Assembly: GCA_951799405.1 (NCBI GenBank)
Contig: OX637359.1
Coordinates: 1,484,201 to 1,548,200 of the forward strand
Direction: 5' to 3'
Origin: Agapetus fuscipes
Taxonomy: Eukaryota; Arthropoda; Insecta; Trichoptera; Glossosomatidae
DNA length: 64,000 nt
In this document: one piece after another, positions 1 to 10,511 of the stretch
Layout of the letters: every line of letters starts with the position of its first letter
Numbering within the stretch: the first letter of the stretch is position 1
Position numbers and translations under genes: made by a program
The notes under the pieces: generated by a model
Seen by the model: only the letters and a program-made list of their open reading frames with translations
Database searches by the model: none
Told to the model about the DNA's origin: nothing

Positions 1-442
1 GGTTCGAATCCCGGCGGAGCACAAAAAATATACCATTTATACTTTAAAATTTTCTCTTCGCTGCGTTGAAAAATTCATAAACCTTTACCAATGACCGGTC
101 ACCAAAGGTCCAGCCAGCCTTACAGCAACTGGGTCTTGCTTGAGAATTGGCGCTTTGTAGCGACGACGACCAAGCTCGTAAAAAGGTCGATGGCTCAATT
201 GGTAGAATGCTTGCATTCCATGCCGAGAGCAAGGGTTCGATCTCAAGGTTTACTCAGCCTACACAAGAAATGAGAACCAGCCCCCCCGGGAGCTGGGAAA
301 CCCCCACTTTAACTGAAAGTGGCTGGTGTGAGGCCGGCCCCCTTACTCGTAAAAATAAATAGGTCCCGAATCGCCACATGCGACCCCTCTTGGGATAACA
401 CAGGCAAGAAGTTACACTATATGTGTAGCTTAGTTGCGTTTT
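1..442 (+). mobile_element. Heterodimeric tRNA-derived SINE (A+B), 5' end cut by window
   Basis: The window opens inside the B box (GGTTCGAATCCCGG) of SINE unit A. Unit A runs to about 170 and passes at CAAGCTCGTAAAAAGG into a second tRNA-like head (GATGGCTCAATTGGTAG, then GGTTCGATCTCA) and the unit B body, ending in TAGCTTAGTTGCG. The same A-to-B junction is seen at 28290, 31240 (minus) and 44425, so the dimer amplified as one unit. It has the deletion right after the second B box that marks most dimer copies here. Confidence 0.8.
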
Positions 443-719
443 TTTGCATTTTTTTTGTGTTCACTAAAAACCGGAAAGACCTAACCCCACAATGGCACAA
501 TGCTGCCTTTGTCAATTCACGTGCTGACCTCATTATTACAGTTTCTTATACGATTGAACATGGCGCTTTATAATTTACTGTAGCTTATTTCATAGTTGTA
601 GAAAAAGTATTGTATGCCACTGCACGCAACTAGCCATTATAACATTAGTGCTGTTTACTGTCACCTCATGACATAAACTAGCACTCATTACTTGGCAGTG
701 GCATAGATTACTATTCTTG
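443..719. other. No gene seen; unique AT-rich sequence with a MITE remnant
   Basis: No exon with matching phase to CPSF2 was found. Around 515-535 the words TTCACGTGCTGACCTCATT match one end of the MITE at about 11207-11387, so a fragment of that family is probably present. Confidence 0.4.
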
Positions 720-975
720 TATTCTTGATTGGTGGCCTCTTATTCTTCTTTCTTTTGGTGCCACTTTTATCGAAGATTGGTAATCATCATGGCAATTTTA
801 ATGCTGCGACTCGAAACAGGGACTTTGTGATTTTAATAAACCATTGTCGCAGGTTTTTCAGCCACATTGTCCTTGGGTGTCTCTGAGATCTTCTCCCCTC
901 AATCTTAACCCTACAACTGCTGGTGACACACATAGGCGTCAAGTGTAAACTTGCATACAGTGCGGGTGTCAATCA
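720..975 (-). mobile_element. LINE gamma 3' end (RT C-terminus) fragment
   Basis: On the minus strand a short reading frame carries a non-LTR retrotransposon C-terminal signature, KIEGRRSQRHPRT followed by WLKNLRQWF. The same signature occurs at 35605-36050 and 60755-61060. It is 5' truncated and cannot code for a functional protein. Confidence 0.7.
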
Positions 976-1279
976 TAGACGTCATCCAACTTTGAACTTA
1001 TCCCTGACACTGTTCAGGAATTCAAAAGTCTGCAAGTGGAAATATGTGCTAAACCCTTGTGATTTTTGTTCTTGAATAACTAATACATGTGACTGTTCAC
1101 ATAGTTTGAAGTGTCGGCAATCAATGAAGGTAGGAAATGAATAAATGTTAAAAAAAAGTTCTTGAAAAGGTACTCCGTACTGGGGGTAGCATAAAGCCAG
1201 AATATTCAAAAGCAAAAAGGTTAACATGTATGATAAAATTGGTAGCCAATTCTACTGCAGAAGTTGTATGTTGCTTGCT

Positions 1280-1520
1280 TCTAATCTAATCTAATCTAAG
1301 TTGCAAAGATATGTTACACTGGAGATTCACATTACATGCATTTTGACAACCAGACACGTACAAGTTCGCGCTTGAACATGCCGCATGTAAACCTACAACA
1401 TAAAAACCAAATCTCAAATGGACATACACCCTGCAACCCTTGCCGTCCTTCCCTGAGACAGGGGTGACATTGGCAAAGTGAACCATTTTTACAGAATGGG
1501 TGGTCAGCCGATGTCTTGCT
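1280..1520 (-). repeat. LINE alpha 3' tail copy
   Basis: A copy of the most common repeat here: minus-strand GGCTGACCACCC...ATGGTTCACTTTGCCAATG, ending in a (GATTA)n microsatellite that reads AATCTAATCT on the plus strand at 1280. The link to a LINE 3' UTR is shown by longer copies (27166-28037 and 48016-48443). Confidence 0.8.
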
Positions 1521-1558
1521 TGCTTGTGCAATTTGATAATGTTAATGTATGTTTTCAG

Positions 1559-4500
1559 AGATCATTGCATAAAGGAAGGATGCAGCAAAGTCTTCACTCC
1601 TCGAAAAGGAGAAACAGTTGACGCTACCACAGAATCACACATTTACCAGGTAAAAAATCCACTTCACCTTCTTCTTTCATTACTCTTCTATAAAACACAT
1701 CTTAGCTTCTGCGTTGTTCGTCACTTACAATTCCTTCCGAAGCAAACTTGGAAAAATACAACTGGAAAAAAAACTAATTGTCATTTATGATACTGCATGA
1801 TTCCTTGACTTATAGGTTGGTATGAGGCTGACCACCCATACTGTAAAAAATGGTTCACTTTGCCAATGTCACCCCTGTTTCTGGGAAGGTCCGCAAGAGT
1901 TGCAGGGTTATGTTCATTTGAGATTGGGTATTTTATATTGTAGGTCCACATGCGGCATGTGTGAGTGCGAAATTATGCGTGTCTGCTTGTGGGAATGCAT
2001 TTAATACGAATCTTAAATGATACATGTATCTTTGCAACTTAGTTTTAGATTTAGATACAGTGAGAAAGATGATCGGGCATCATGGGTTGAATGGAAGTCC
2101 AACGTAGAGGTGTTGCAGGAAGTAGAAGGAAAAAGAGAGCTTGTAAGTCACATTTTGAAGAGATAAACCTATGTAATAGGACACTCAATTAGACATAGCA
2201 CCTTTCTTAGCAACATCATCAAAATGAAAATCTCGGGAAGACGAATGAGAGGTCGCCCAAGAACTTCATATTTCCAGGATTTGAAGCGGCTCTTGGATGT
2301 CTCCTCCTATTCACATCTCAAGAGGATCGCAACCAATAGAGACAGATGGCTAGCACAACAAGGCATTGCCTTTTCAAGAGGATGACAACCAACAGAGACA
2401 GTTTGTTAGCACAATAAGGCACTGACTTTACAAGAGCATGGCAACCAACAATGATAAATGACTAGCACATCAAGGCACTGCCTTTACAAGATGATGATGA
2501 ATATTATTCTGAAATATTGTTGATGATTTTTAGGTTAGGCTCACCGATGCTCTGGTCTCCGGATTAATCTGGCAGAAAGGTTCAGGAGACGCAGACATAG
2601 CCTGGCTGAATGGAAGGATCAGTATGAGGGAGAGGGAAACCAAGAAAGCTGGAGAAACTGAAGATGATGAAAGCGGTTAGTAGTTTATTTAAATGTATTT
2701 TCTGTTTGGATTTAATTTTTATCCTTTTTTTGTTACCTTAATATTTTAATTCCACATTTCAGCATGAGGCTGACACCCTATAATCTATAATCTATAATCT
2801 ATCTATAATCTAAGCTGCAAGGATATGTAAGCATTTAAGGCTCATATGAAATGCATGCCCACAGACAGGCACATGTAGGTTCGCGCCTACACATTCTGCA
2901 TGCGTGCATACAAATAAAGAAAACCTCACATGGACATAAACCTTGCAACTCCTGCCGCCGTTCCCTGAACCGGGGTGGCATTGGCAAAAGTGAACCGATT
3001 TTTACAGCACGGGTGGTCAGCCTCGTACCAACCTATCAGTCAAGGAGTATGTACCCCATGTTGTAAAAAAAAAAAAAACTTTTACCAATGCCACCCTGTT
3101 TCAAGGAAAGATGGCAGGAGTTACGAGGTTATTTTGTAAATGTAAACTAACAATCAATCATTGAGTTATTCTCATGTTCAGTTAATCAATATTTCAGTTA
3201 ATTGATCCTTCAGTTAATCAATCCTTCGCTTAATTGACCCTTCGGGTAATCTATCATTCCATTTATCAATCGTTTGGTTTGTCAATCGATGGGTTGATCG
3301 ATCGTTCGGTCAATTGATCATTTATTTAATCAACCGTTCCGTTAATGAATTGTTCCAGTAATCAATCCTTCGTTTAATCAATCGTTCCGGTCAATTGATG
3401 ATTGGATAATCGACACTCTGCTGTATTCTAATAATTCTTCTCTATTATAATAACAGTGTCCTCTTGAAAATTAAGTAAGGGGCTGTCCATATATTACGTC
3501 ATTTGCATTAAGGGGGGGGGGGTCTGGTCTGCAGATGATGGCAAATGATGTACGAGTACCAAAAGTGACGTCGTTCTTGTAAATACCAATTTCTACAAAA
3601 TATACAAAATATTATGTAAGTAATATAACATTATCAATTATTAAGCTCATCCATTATTACAGCAAGAGGGGGGGGTGGTCATTAGATAATGACTATAGGA
3701 TGATTGTAGGGGGGGGGGTCGAACATCGGCCAAAATCGATGACGTAATTTATGGACGGCCCCTAAGCAAGTCGAAAGTACTTGAGATGAAATAAATGCTC
3801 AACTTGCGAAAATAAAACTCTCTGTGTTATTTAATTGTTATACTTTTTCATTACAAGTTGATGTATTTACCTTTTTTCAGAAAATCCTGATGAACAAATC
3901 TACACCCTGGAGCCTCTGCCCGTCCGTGAGATCCAGCCCCACCAGACCACCTTCATCAACGAGCTGAAGCTCTCCAACTTCAAGCAGGTGCTGTCCAAGT
4001 GCAACATCACCTCGGAGTTCGTGGGCGGAGTGCTGTGGTGCTGCAACGGCAGCCTAGCTATCAGAAGGGTACACAAATGTTTATATTCTAGGGGACAGGA
4101 TAGAACAGCACATGAAAAAATTCTCATTGTCACTTTTTTGTCATGCCGTTTATGGTGTTTTCTGTTTTGTGATGTTTTGTCATTGTTATGTACTTTCCTG
4201 TGATGTTTTGTCATTTTGATGTACTTTCTTGGGATGTTTTGTCATGTGATGTTTTGTCCAGTGATGTTTTGTCATTGTAATGTACTTTCTTGGGATGTTT
4301 TGTCATGTGATGTTTTGTCCTGTGATGTTTTGTCATTGTGATGTACTTTCTTGGGATGTTTTGTCATGTGATGTTTTGTCCTGTGATGTTTTGTCATTGT
4401 GATGTACTTTCTTGGGATGTTTTGTCATGTGATGTTTTGTCCTGTGATGTTTTGTCATTGTGATGTACTTTCTTGGGATGTTTTGTCATGTGATGTTTTG

Positions 4501-6135
4501 TCCTGTGATGTTTTGTCGTTGTGATGTACTTTCTTGGGATGTTTTGTCATGTGATGTTTTGTCCTGTGATGTTTTGTCATTGTGATGTACTTTCTTGGGA
4601 TGTTTTGTCCTGTGATGTTTTGTCGTTGTGATGTATTTTCTTGGGATGCTTTGTCATGTGTCATTCTGTCATTGTGTTGTTCTGTCATGTGCAATTTTGT
4701 CACTGTTTGTCATTCTATCATGTAACCATATTTTAAACCCATTCCATGCTGGAGCAAGTATTACGATGTTTATTTTAAACCCAAAATAAAGTACCAGCAT
4801 GGTGTACTCATTTTTCACAATAAATGAGAACTAGCACCATCGGGAGCTGAGAAACTACAACTATAAGTGAAAGTGGTTTGGCGTGAGGCTGGCCCCCTAA
4901 CCTGTGAAAATAAAATATGTTCCACATGCGACCTCTTCAGGAATAATGCGGGGAGGAGTTGCAGCTTAGTTGCATTGCAATTATTAAAATCTAGACCGGT
5001 CTGTAGTCTAGTGGTTACCGCTTTGGACATGTAATTAGATAGTAATGGCTTTGATTCTTGGCAGAGCAAAAAAATATTTTACACTTTCTTAGGAGTGTTA
5101 CATTTTGGAAATATCTTTTTCTTTTTAATTACAGAACAATACATTATCTAGTCTCACAAGGAGCCGATTTTTGATAATTATGTCAATAGTTTTTGATAAA
5201 ATTTAGAAAATTCATTGCTGTCACTCTTTTACAAAGACTATAATAATAATCTAAGCTGCAAGGATGTATTCATTTAAAGTTCTCAAATGCATGCCCACAA
5301 ACAAACACGTGTAGTTCGCGCTTAAAAAATGCTGAATGTGTACTTACAAATAAAATCCAAACCTTAAATGAACATAAGCCCTACAACTTTTGCCGACCTT
5401 CCCTGACACAGGGGTGACATTGGCAAAGTGAACCATTTTTTTACAGTATGGGTGGTCAGCCTCATACCAACCTATAAGTCAAGGAATACAAGCAATTAAT
5501 TACATCCAGTTATACAAACAAACAAACACTAGAAAATCTACAAAACATCTATAAAAATGAAAATTGATTCTTGGCCTTAGCCGCCTACATTACAGATCAG
5601 CCGCCACTTTTTTCGGTCCTTATATACTTCTTTCATTTCATCCAGAGTCATAACCTTTTTCATACAAGCTCTCCTTTTATTATGACTGGATATCCCATTC
5701 ATTCGCTATTTCGGAAATTTGGTCCATCCACACCTTTCTCGGTCTTCCTCTACCACGACATCCTTCTATTGTTGCAACATGTACTTTCTTCGTCAATCTT
5801 TCATCATTCATTCTCTCCATATGCCCGAACCATCTTAGCAAACTTCTTTTAATCTTCACTTTCACACTTTCCCTTACACCACATTCTTCTCTTACACAAT
5901 CATTCCTCACCCTGTCACTTCGTTTTTTCCCCATCATACTTCTTAGATAGTCCTTAAAGTTAAAAAAAATAATTACAGATTTAGGGTATAAAACTTTATT
6001 GAATTACACTCTGTATTAATATTTGTGGTACTTTTCTTTCAGATGGAGACTGGCAACGTTTCATTGGAAGGCTGCATCACAGAAGACTACTACAAAGTGA
6101 GAGATCTCCTCTACGAAGAATATGCCATTGTGTAA
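1559..6135 (+). CDS. CPSF2: CPSF2 / CPSF100, C-terminal part (5' exons outside window)
   Basis: Four exons, 1559-1649, 2534-2675, 3881-4068 and 6043-6135, join in phase and give about 170 residues ending at a TAA. All introns are GT-AG. The product matches the C-terminus of cleavage and polyadenylation specificity factor subunit 2, the non-catalytic metallo-beta-lactamase/beta-CASP partner of CPSF73 in nuclear pre-mRNA 3'-end processing. Seen directly: [14 protein letters not shown] joined across the first intron to [11 protein letters not shown]; then [19 protein letters not shown]; then FKQVL...[10 protein letters not shown]; and the last exon [20 protein letters not shown] ending in AIV, the diagnostic CPSF100 end. 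The first exon begins with the third base of a codon, so an upstream exon is required. The last intron carries a 61-bp minisatellite. Family identification is secure; catalytic-core domains are not in the window. Confidence 0.95.
1815..2054 (+). repeat. LINE alpha 3' tail copy
   Basis: Plus-strand copy starting GGTTGGTATGAGGCTGACCA and ending in CTTTGCAACTTAGTTTTAG with a decayed GATTA tail. It lies in CPSF2 intron 1 of the visible part. Confidence 0.8.
2055..2490 (+). mobile_element. LINE C-terminal fragment ([12 protein letters not shown] type)
   Basis: A decayed non-LTR retrotransposon end inside a CPSF2 intron. The translated words [20 protein letters not shown] and [12 protein letters not shown] are typical of the region after the RT domain in LINE proteins. 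Frames are broken by stops near 2165. After 2380 the end is repeated in decayed form with AGCACAATAAGGCACTG words. Confidence 0.65.
2778..3055 (-). repeat. LINE alpha 3' tail copy, (ATCTATA)n end
   Basis: Minus-strand copy whose tail is (GATTATA)n rather than (GATTA)n. It has diverged mid-section words (CTTTTGCCAATGCCACCCC) that group it with the copies at 10205 and 33824 as a subfamily. Confidence 0.75.
3150..3415 (+). repeat. Degenerate 16-18 bp minisatellite
   Basis: About 15 imperfect units built on GTTAATCAATCGTTC-like words run through a CPSF2 intron directly upstream of the MITE at 3479. No coding potential. Unit boundaries are approximate. Confidence 0.6.
3479..3762 (+). mobile_element. 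Harbinger-like MITE copy 1
   Basis: A 284-bp element bounded by inverted repeats GGGGCTGTCCATA / TATGGACGGCCCC (left end reads on to ATTACGTCA, right end TGACGTAAT) and flanked by TAA on both sides (3476-3478, 3763-3765). G-runs occur near both ends. It has no coding capacity. A 3-bp TAA target fits PIF/Harbinger, which is an inference. A second, inverted copy lies at 16040-16325. Confidence 0.8.
4130..4720 (+). repeat. 61-bp minisatellite in CPSF2 last intron
   Basis: The word GGGATGTTTTGTCATGTGAT recurs at 4231, 4292, 4353, 4414, 4475, 4536 and 4597, a steady 61-bp period, with a shortened copy at 4643. Each unit itself contains three or four GTGATGTTTTGTC sub-units. It lies 60 bp after the splice donor at 4069. 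Long minus-strand reading frames across it are artefacts of the repeat. Confidence 0.9.
4735..4985 (+). mobile_element. SINE B body copy
   Basis: Matches the SINE B body: AAACCCAAAATAAA, ATGAGAACTAGC, GGCCCCCTAACCTGTGAAAATAAA and the terminal GCAGCTTAGTTGC. The tRNA-like head is not preserved. Confidence 0.65.
4990..5090 (+). mobile_element. SINE A head, truncated
   Basis: Begins with GACCGGTCTGTAGTCTAGTGG, the SINE A start with the A-box region, and breaks off after the AGCAAAAAAATA stretch. Confidence 0.6.
5248..5955 (-). mobile_element. 5'-truncated LINE alpha with RT C-terminus
   Basis: The tail repeat at 5248-5485 continues into a 3' UTR and then, at 5575-5937, into a minus-strand frame with the RT thumb/C-terminal words [38 protein letters not shown] and [11 protein letters not shown]. 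This copy, 27166-28037 and 48016-48443 together show that the common short tail repeat is the end of a non-LTR retrotransposon. Confidence 0.85.
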
Positions 6136-6211
6136 ACTGAATGGGTTCCCTATATTTTGTAATTTCATATGATTCCCTTTTCATGAATTGTTTTATTTAT
6201 AAAGTTACTTT

Positions 6212-6217
6212 AATAAA
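6212..6217 (+). promoter_or_regulatory. Putative polyadenylation signal of CPSF2
   Basis: AATAAA lies 77 bp after the CPSF2 stop codon, in an AT-rich 3' UTR. It is the first canonical hexamer downstream. Confidence 0.6.
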
Positions 6218-6251
6218 TAAGTATTTTTTAAAGTGTTATATATTATTATAT

Positions 6252-6550
6252 TTTAAAATGTTACTGGAACTGTAACTATAAATCTGTCGCCATTCCGCTA
6301 GGGGTGGCCAGAGCCTCTGCAGAGCTGCCTCCATTTTTTCCTATCCTTAGATACCTCTTTCAATTCATTCATATCCATCACCTTTTTCATGCATTTTCTT
6401 CTTTTACGCTCACTTGGTATATCCCATTCTTTCACAATCTCCTCAATCTGATCACTCCATACTTTTCTCGGTCGTCCCTTCCCTCTTTTTCCTTTCACAC
6501 TTTCTTTGTATACATACTTTGTCCGTCTATCATCATTCATTCTTTCCATG
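6252..6550 (-). mobile_element. LINE beta 3' end, GTTACA-type tail
   Basis: A minus-strand frame contains ERMNDDRRTKYVYKESVKG and GKGRPRKVWSDQIEEIVKEW, ending in RKKWRQLCRGSGHP. It is followed by TAGCGGAATGGCGACAG and a decayed GTTACAGTT tail. Near-identical to 36890-37190. Confidence 0.8.
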
Positions 6551-6784
6551 TAAGTTTAACAATGTAAGTTTTTCATGTGAATCATTAATGTTACATATAT
6601 TTGCAACTTATTACATTAGATTAAATTAGTTATATCAATATAAATAAATGGAATTTGGAGCTTCCTGTAAATTTTATGCAGCCAAGCGAGAACCTCCCAC
6701 CTGGATAAGATCTTGGATCCTGGAGCTGATCTTCGTTGGAAGTGGCACCGAAAGAAGAACAACCTTTGACCATAGTTTAACAAA

Positions 6785-6900
6785 AGCACCTTTTTATTTT
6801 TTAAATTAGATTTGTGAAGAGGAATGCAATTCACCAACCTGTTCTGCCTGGCCACAAAACAGGTATTTATGACATCAAATAATAATTATTATTGTTAATT
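6785..6900 (+). mobile_element. SINE C 3' part
   Basis: AGATTTGTGAAGAGGAATGC, CAACCTGTTCTGCCTGGCCA and ATCAAATAATAATTATT form the SINE C core seen also at 20308, 42175, 53020 and, in opposite direction, 59520. Confidence 0.6.
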
Positions 6901-6924
6901 TTAATGAATTATTTAATAATAATT

Positions 6925-7265
6925 ACCTAGTCCGTTCGATAGCTCAGTTGGTAGAGTGCTTGCATTCCATGCCGTGAGCTCGGGTTCGAATCCCACCGAG
7001 CGGGAGGGTGTCAGAAATGATTTCCCGTTTCGGTGTTTATTTCAAACCCCAAAATAAAAATACCGGCAAGGTTTACTCAGCCTTCACAAGAAATGAGTAC
7101 CAGCTCTTTCGGGAGCTGGGAAACCCCCACTTCAACTGAAGTGGTTGGCGTAAGGCCGGCCCCCTTACCTGTAAAAATAAATAGGTTCAACTCGTTACAT
7201 GCGACCCCTTCGGGGATAACGCGGCAAGAAGTTACACTATATGTGTAGCTTAGTTGCGTTTGCAT
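6925..7265 (+). mobile_element. SINE B, full monomer
   Basis: The best-preserved B unit. It has a tRNA-like head (GATAGCTCAGTTGGTAGAGT as A box, GGGTTCGAATCCC as B box), then the body GATTTCCCGTTTCGGTGTTT, AAATACCGGCAAGGTTTACT, GGCCGGCCCCCTTACC and the end GTGTAGCTTAGTTGCG. It keeps about 75 bp after the B box that the A+B dimers have lost. Confidence 0.85.
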
Positions 7266-7683
7266 TGTGTTTTTTAGTGACATCTGTTTAACCAGGATCA
7301 AAGTTATGGTCAAATGACCTAATACCTGTTTGGAGCTACAGCGTCCAAAGTTTATAAATCCGTAGTTACATCAAAAGAAGAAGAAGTTGCTGTAAGTATT
7401 CCACTCCTGCAATATGATCTATTTACCTAGAGTTTGACCTCATTTATTTAAAAATCAATACGATAATAATAGAATCATTATAAAATCAATATCTGTCAGC
7501 TTGTAGGTATATACAAGATGGCTATCTGTCAGCTCGCATAGAGTGTGGCTTGGTTGCATGTCATTTTATCATGTTATGGACACACAACACGCTATATTAT
7601 GTTCTATGCATTTCACTCATCCTACTTCCTATCTATCCTAATCACTGAGTTATAATTTAAGAGGACTAGAAACTAGTTTATGA

Positions 7684-7765
7684 CATTGAAGCGTGTTTGT
7701 TTGTGGACATACATCTGAGAGCTTTGAATGAATATATCCTTGCAACTTAGATTATAGATAGATGA
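7684..7765 (+). repeat. LINE alpha tail fragment
   Basis: Only the last part is present: GTGGACATACATCTGAGAGC ... ATATATCCTTGCAACTTAGA with an ATAGAT tail. Confidence 0.6.
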
Positions 7766-8040
7766 TAGAAGCATACTTTTGACTGGATGGAAGGTCATGG
7801 GTTTAAATCCCGGCAAAGCACAAAAAAATATATAGTTATGTTTTAAAATATACTCTTGGCTGGGTTGAAAAATTCATACACTTTTACCAAAGATGGGTCA
7901 CCAAAGATCCATCCAGCCTTACAGCAACTGGGTCTTTCTATAGTGACAACCAAGCTTGCAGAGGGCTCTTGAGGTGTGATTCACACAAAAACACCGCTCA
8001 CCAAACAAATCATCCCACTATTATTATTATTATTATGGGA
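7766..8040 (+). mobile_element. SINE A, (ATT)n tail
   Basis: B-box-like GGTTTAAATCCCGGC, CTCTTGGCTGGGTTGAAAAA, GGGCTCTTGAGGTGTGATTC and CGCTCACCAAACAAATCATC followed by (ATT)n at 8021-8037. Confidence 0.75.
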
Positions 8041-8109
8041 CAAAGCTGTCAGCCAGAGCTGTCGAACACAGACCTGTCAAATACAACAAAACACTTATAT
8101 TGGAGAGCA

Positions 8110-8364
8110 AATTTCTGTCCCCACCGAGTGTGACAGAAATGATTTCCCATTTCCTTGCTTATTTCAAACCCAAAATAAATACTGGCAAGGTGTAGGTACT
8201 CGGCCTTACAAGGAATGAAAACTAGACCGCTCGGGAGCTGGAAAACCCCTCCTTGGGTTGGCCTCCTTACCCGTGAAAATAAATATGTCCCGAAGCTCCA
8301 CACGTGATCCCTTTTGGGATAGCGCAGGCAAGAAGTTTCGCTATTTGTGTAGCTTAATTGCGTG
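8110..8364 (+). mobile_element. SINE B body copy
   Basis: Starts within the post-B-box region (CACCGAGTGTGACAGAAATG) and ends at GTGTAGCTTAATTGCG. The tRNA head is missing. Confidence 0.7.
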
Positions 8365-8539
8365 GGTTGTAATGGAAAATAGTTTCAGATCCTCTTCTAT
8401 TGTACCTCAATGCATTTTACTCATTCTACTTTCTATCTCTCATAATCGTGTTAATCATAAATGTGCAATTTTTAAAGGTTAAAAATGAGGTCGTTAGTTG
8501 ACATGTGCGATGCATTGGTAAAATTTTGGATCACAAAGT

Positions 8540-8605
8540 CTGTAACTGTTACTCTATTGCCATTCCACCAGGAGTGGCCAGAGCCTCTGCAAAATTTCCT
8601 CCATT
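8540..8605 (-). mobile_element. LINE beta 3' tail fragment
   Basis: GTAACTGTTACTCTATTGCC and GGAGTGGCCAGAGCCTCTGC match the reverse complement of the LINE beta end at 6252 and 36890. Confidence 0.55.
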
Positions 8606-8639
8606 TCAGAAGTAGTAGTATTAGGGTGGTTTATTTGTT

Positions 8640-8878
8640 ATGCGCTGTTTTTGTGTGCGTTAATTCACTAGCAAGACCCAGTTGGTGGTCCTTCCTGGAT
8701 GGGCCTATGGATACCGGTCTTAAGTAAAGGCAGATTAATTTTTCAATCCAGCAAAACAAATATTTGAAAGATTACTTAAATATTTTTTCGTGCTCCGCCG
8801 GGATTTGAACCAAGTAAATTCCAATCACGAGTTTGAAGTGTGTTAACCAGTAGACTACAGACTATTCAGATTCTTTAA
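8640..8878 (-). mobile_element. SINE A, minus strand
   Basis: Reverse complement of SINE A: GCTGTTTTTGTGTG, GGTGGTCCTTCCTGGATGGG, then GTGCTCCGCCGGGATTTGAA (inverted B box) and an A-box remnant AGTAGACTACAGAC at the 5' end. Confidence 0.7.
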
Positions 8879-9045
8879 TAAATTTACTAATCTGATCAAT
8901 CCATACTTTTCTCTCTCTCTCTTTTCCACTTTTTCCTTTCACGTTTCCTCACATTATACACTTCGTTCTTTCTACTTGTCCAAACCATCTCATCACATAA
9001 ACTTTGTTTCTTAACTTTCACATCCTCTTTGACTTTGTATTTCTC

Positions 9046-9262
9046 TTTATACGTTGGTATGAGGCTGACCACCATACTGTAAAAATGGATCACTTTGCCC
9101 TGTTTCACGGTAGTTCGGCAAAAGTTGCTTATTTTCATTTGGAATTGGGTCTTAATGTTGTAAGTCCACATGCGGCATGTGTAAGCTCAAACTTATACGT
9201 GTCTGCTTGTTAGAATCTGAAATCTTAATATATCTGTGCAACTTAGATTATAGATTACTTAG
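9046..9262 (+). repeat. LINE alpha 3' tail copy
   Basis: GTTGGTATGAGGCTGACCAC through AGTCCACATGCGGCATGTGT to a short GATTATAGATTA tail. Confidence 0.75.
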
Positions 9263-9724
9263 ACAATGGTAAAACTCAACCTTCCTTTGAAACTATTTAC
9301 ACCGCAAATGCCTTCAATTCAGATTCAACAAACATTATCCAGCTGTTTAAATATCATTGATAAAATGATAATGAAACATATACCCGTATGTACTGGGGTA
9401 GTTTTTCATTCATTTTTTCCTTTAGAAACAACAATTTTAATAATAAAAAAATACACAAGTAGAATAGTTGATTTATAAAACTTTATTAAAAATATTCTGC
9501 AGTTAGAATAATACTTGTTTTTCAGTATTTTCTCAAAATAATAAATACAAATAATGACGCAACAAACATGGAAAATTCCATTTAGTAAATGTACTACAGT
9601 CCTAATTTTGATATTAATATTTTTTACATGTCAAGTAAGTTACAAACCCTTCAAATAGAACCAAAGTCCGCAATCTAGAATATTAAGAAAAAAAATGAAA
9701 TAATGCTACTAAGCTACACAATTA
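9263..9724. other. No gene or repeat recognised
   Basis: AT-rich sequence upstream of the REJ-type gene. A short plus-strand frame at 9266-9478 has no recognisable domain, no signal peptide and no splice-site support. Confidence 0.4.
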
Positions 9725-10003
9725 ACGCAACTTCTTGCCACGCTTTCCTCGAAGGCGTCGCATGTGGCCAGTGGAACCTATTTTCTTTTACAGCCTAACG
9801 GCAACCACTTCACTTGAAGTGGGGGCTTCCCAGCTCATGATACACATTTCTTGTGAAGGTTGAGCAAACCTTACCGGTATTTTTATTTTGGGTTTTTGAA
9901 ATGAACACCGAAATGCAAAATAATTTCTGATGCCCTCGATGGGATTCAAACACGGGTTCTCGGTATGGAATGCAAGCACTGTAGCAACTGAGCTATCGAC
10001 TGG
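9725..10003 (-). mobile_element. SINE B, minus strand
   Basis: Inverted SINE B with the head intact: GGGATTCAAACACGGGTTCT, GGAATGCAAGCACTG and ACTGAGCTATCGACTGG mark inverted B and A boxes at 9950-10000. Confidence 0.75.
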
Positions 10004-10204
10004 ACAAATAAATATATGGAAATGATAAGAAAATTATTTCCTGTGTTTCCATACATTTATATCATTATTTTATGTACTTGATTGCTACCTTTGGTTCTAT
10101 AATATGACTCATTATCTTCTAAGTAGGTATTTTTATACACTTTGAAAAATATTTTCAATGTTGAAGTCGTTGCATTATCAAATTTATGTGAATTAAAACT
10201 TGAT

Positions 10205-10410
10205 TTACTTTTGCCAATGCCCCCGAATGGCTTCAGGGAAAGATGGAAAGAGTTGCAAAGTTTATGTTCGTGTGAGGTTTCATTTATATTGTATGTACAC
10301 ATGCAGCATGTGTAAGTGTAAAGTTACATCCGCCTATGGCCATGCATAAAATACGAGCCTTAAATGTAAATAAAAATATTGCAATTTTGACTAGATAGAG
10401 ATTATAGACT
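10205..10410 (+). repeat. LINE alpha 3' tail copy
   Basis: TTTTGCCAATGCCCCC, GTACACATGCAGCATGTGTA and GAGCCTTAAATGT place it in the same subfamily as 33824. Confidence 0.65.
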
Positions 10411-10511
10411 GGCATCTACATATTATTTTAATTAAGCTTTCCATTATCGACAATAGATGGCAGTCCTTCATATCAATTTTATAATTCATTTAATTTTTTT
10501 ATTCAATTTAA

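Noticed and set aside
2055..2142. An apparent CPSF2 exon between 1649 and 2534
   Set aside because: It would break the phase. The exons at 1559-1649 and 2534-2675 already join in phase with the conserved sequence SHIYQ|VRLTD. The segment is LINE sequence.
3150..3415. CRISPR-like array
   Set aside because: Units are contiguous and degenerate without spacers, and the genome is eukaryotic.
3900..4703. Minus-strand frames rich in [12 protein letters not shown] repeats
   Set aside because: By-products of the 61-bp minisatellite and of the antisense of a CPSF2 exon.
6945..6999. tRNA gene
   Set aside because: A and B boxes are good, but the sequence continues into a repeated SINE body and has no paired acceptor stem. 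The same applies to 49590, 38410, 59395 and other heads.
7330..7400. Possible exon ending in GAAGTTGCT|GTAAGT upstream of the REJ gene
   Set aside because: Good donor and a short open frame, but no acceptor, no signal peptide and no link in phase to a REJ exon.
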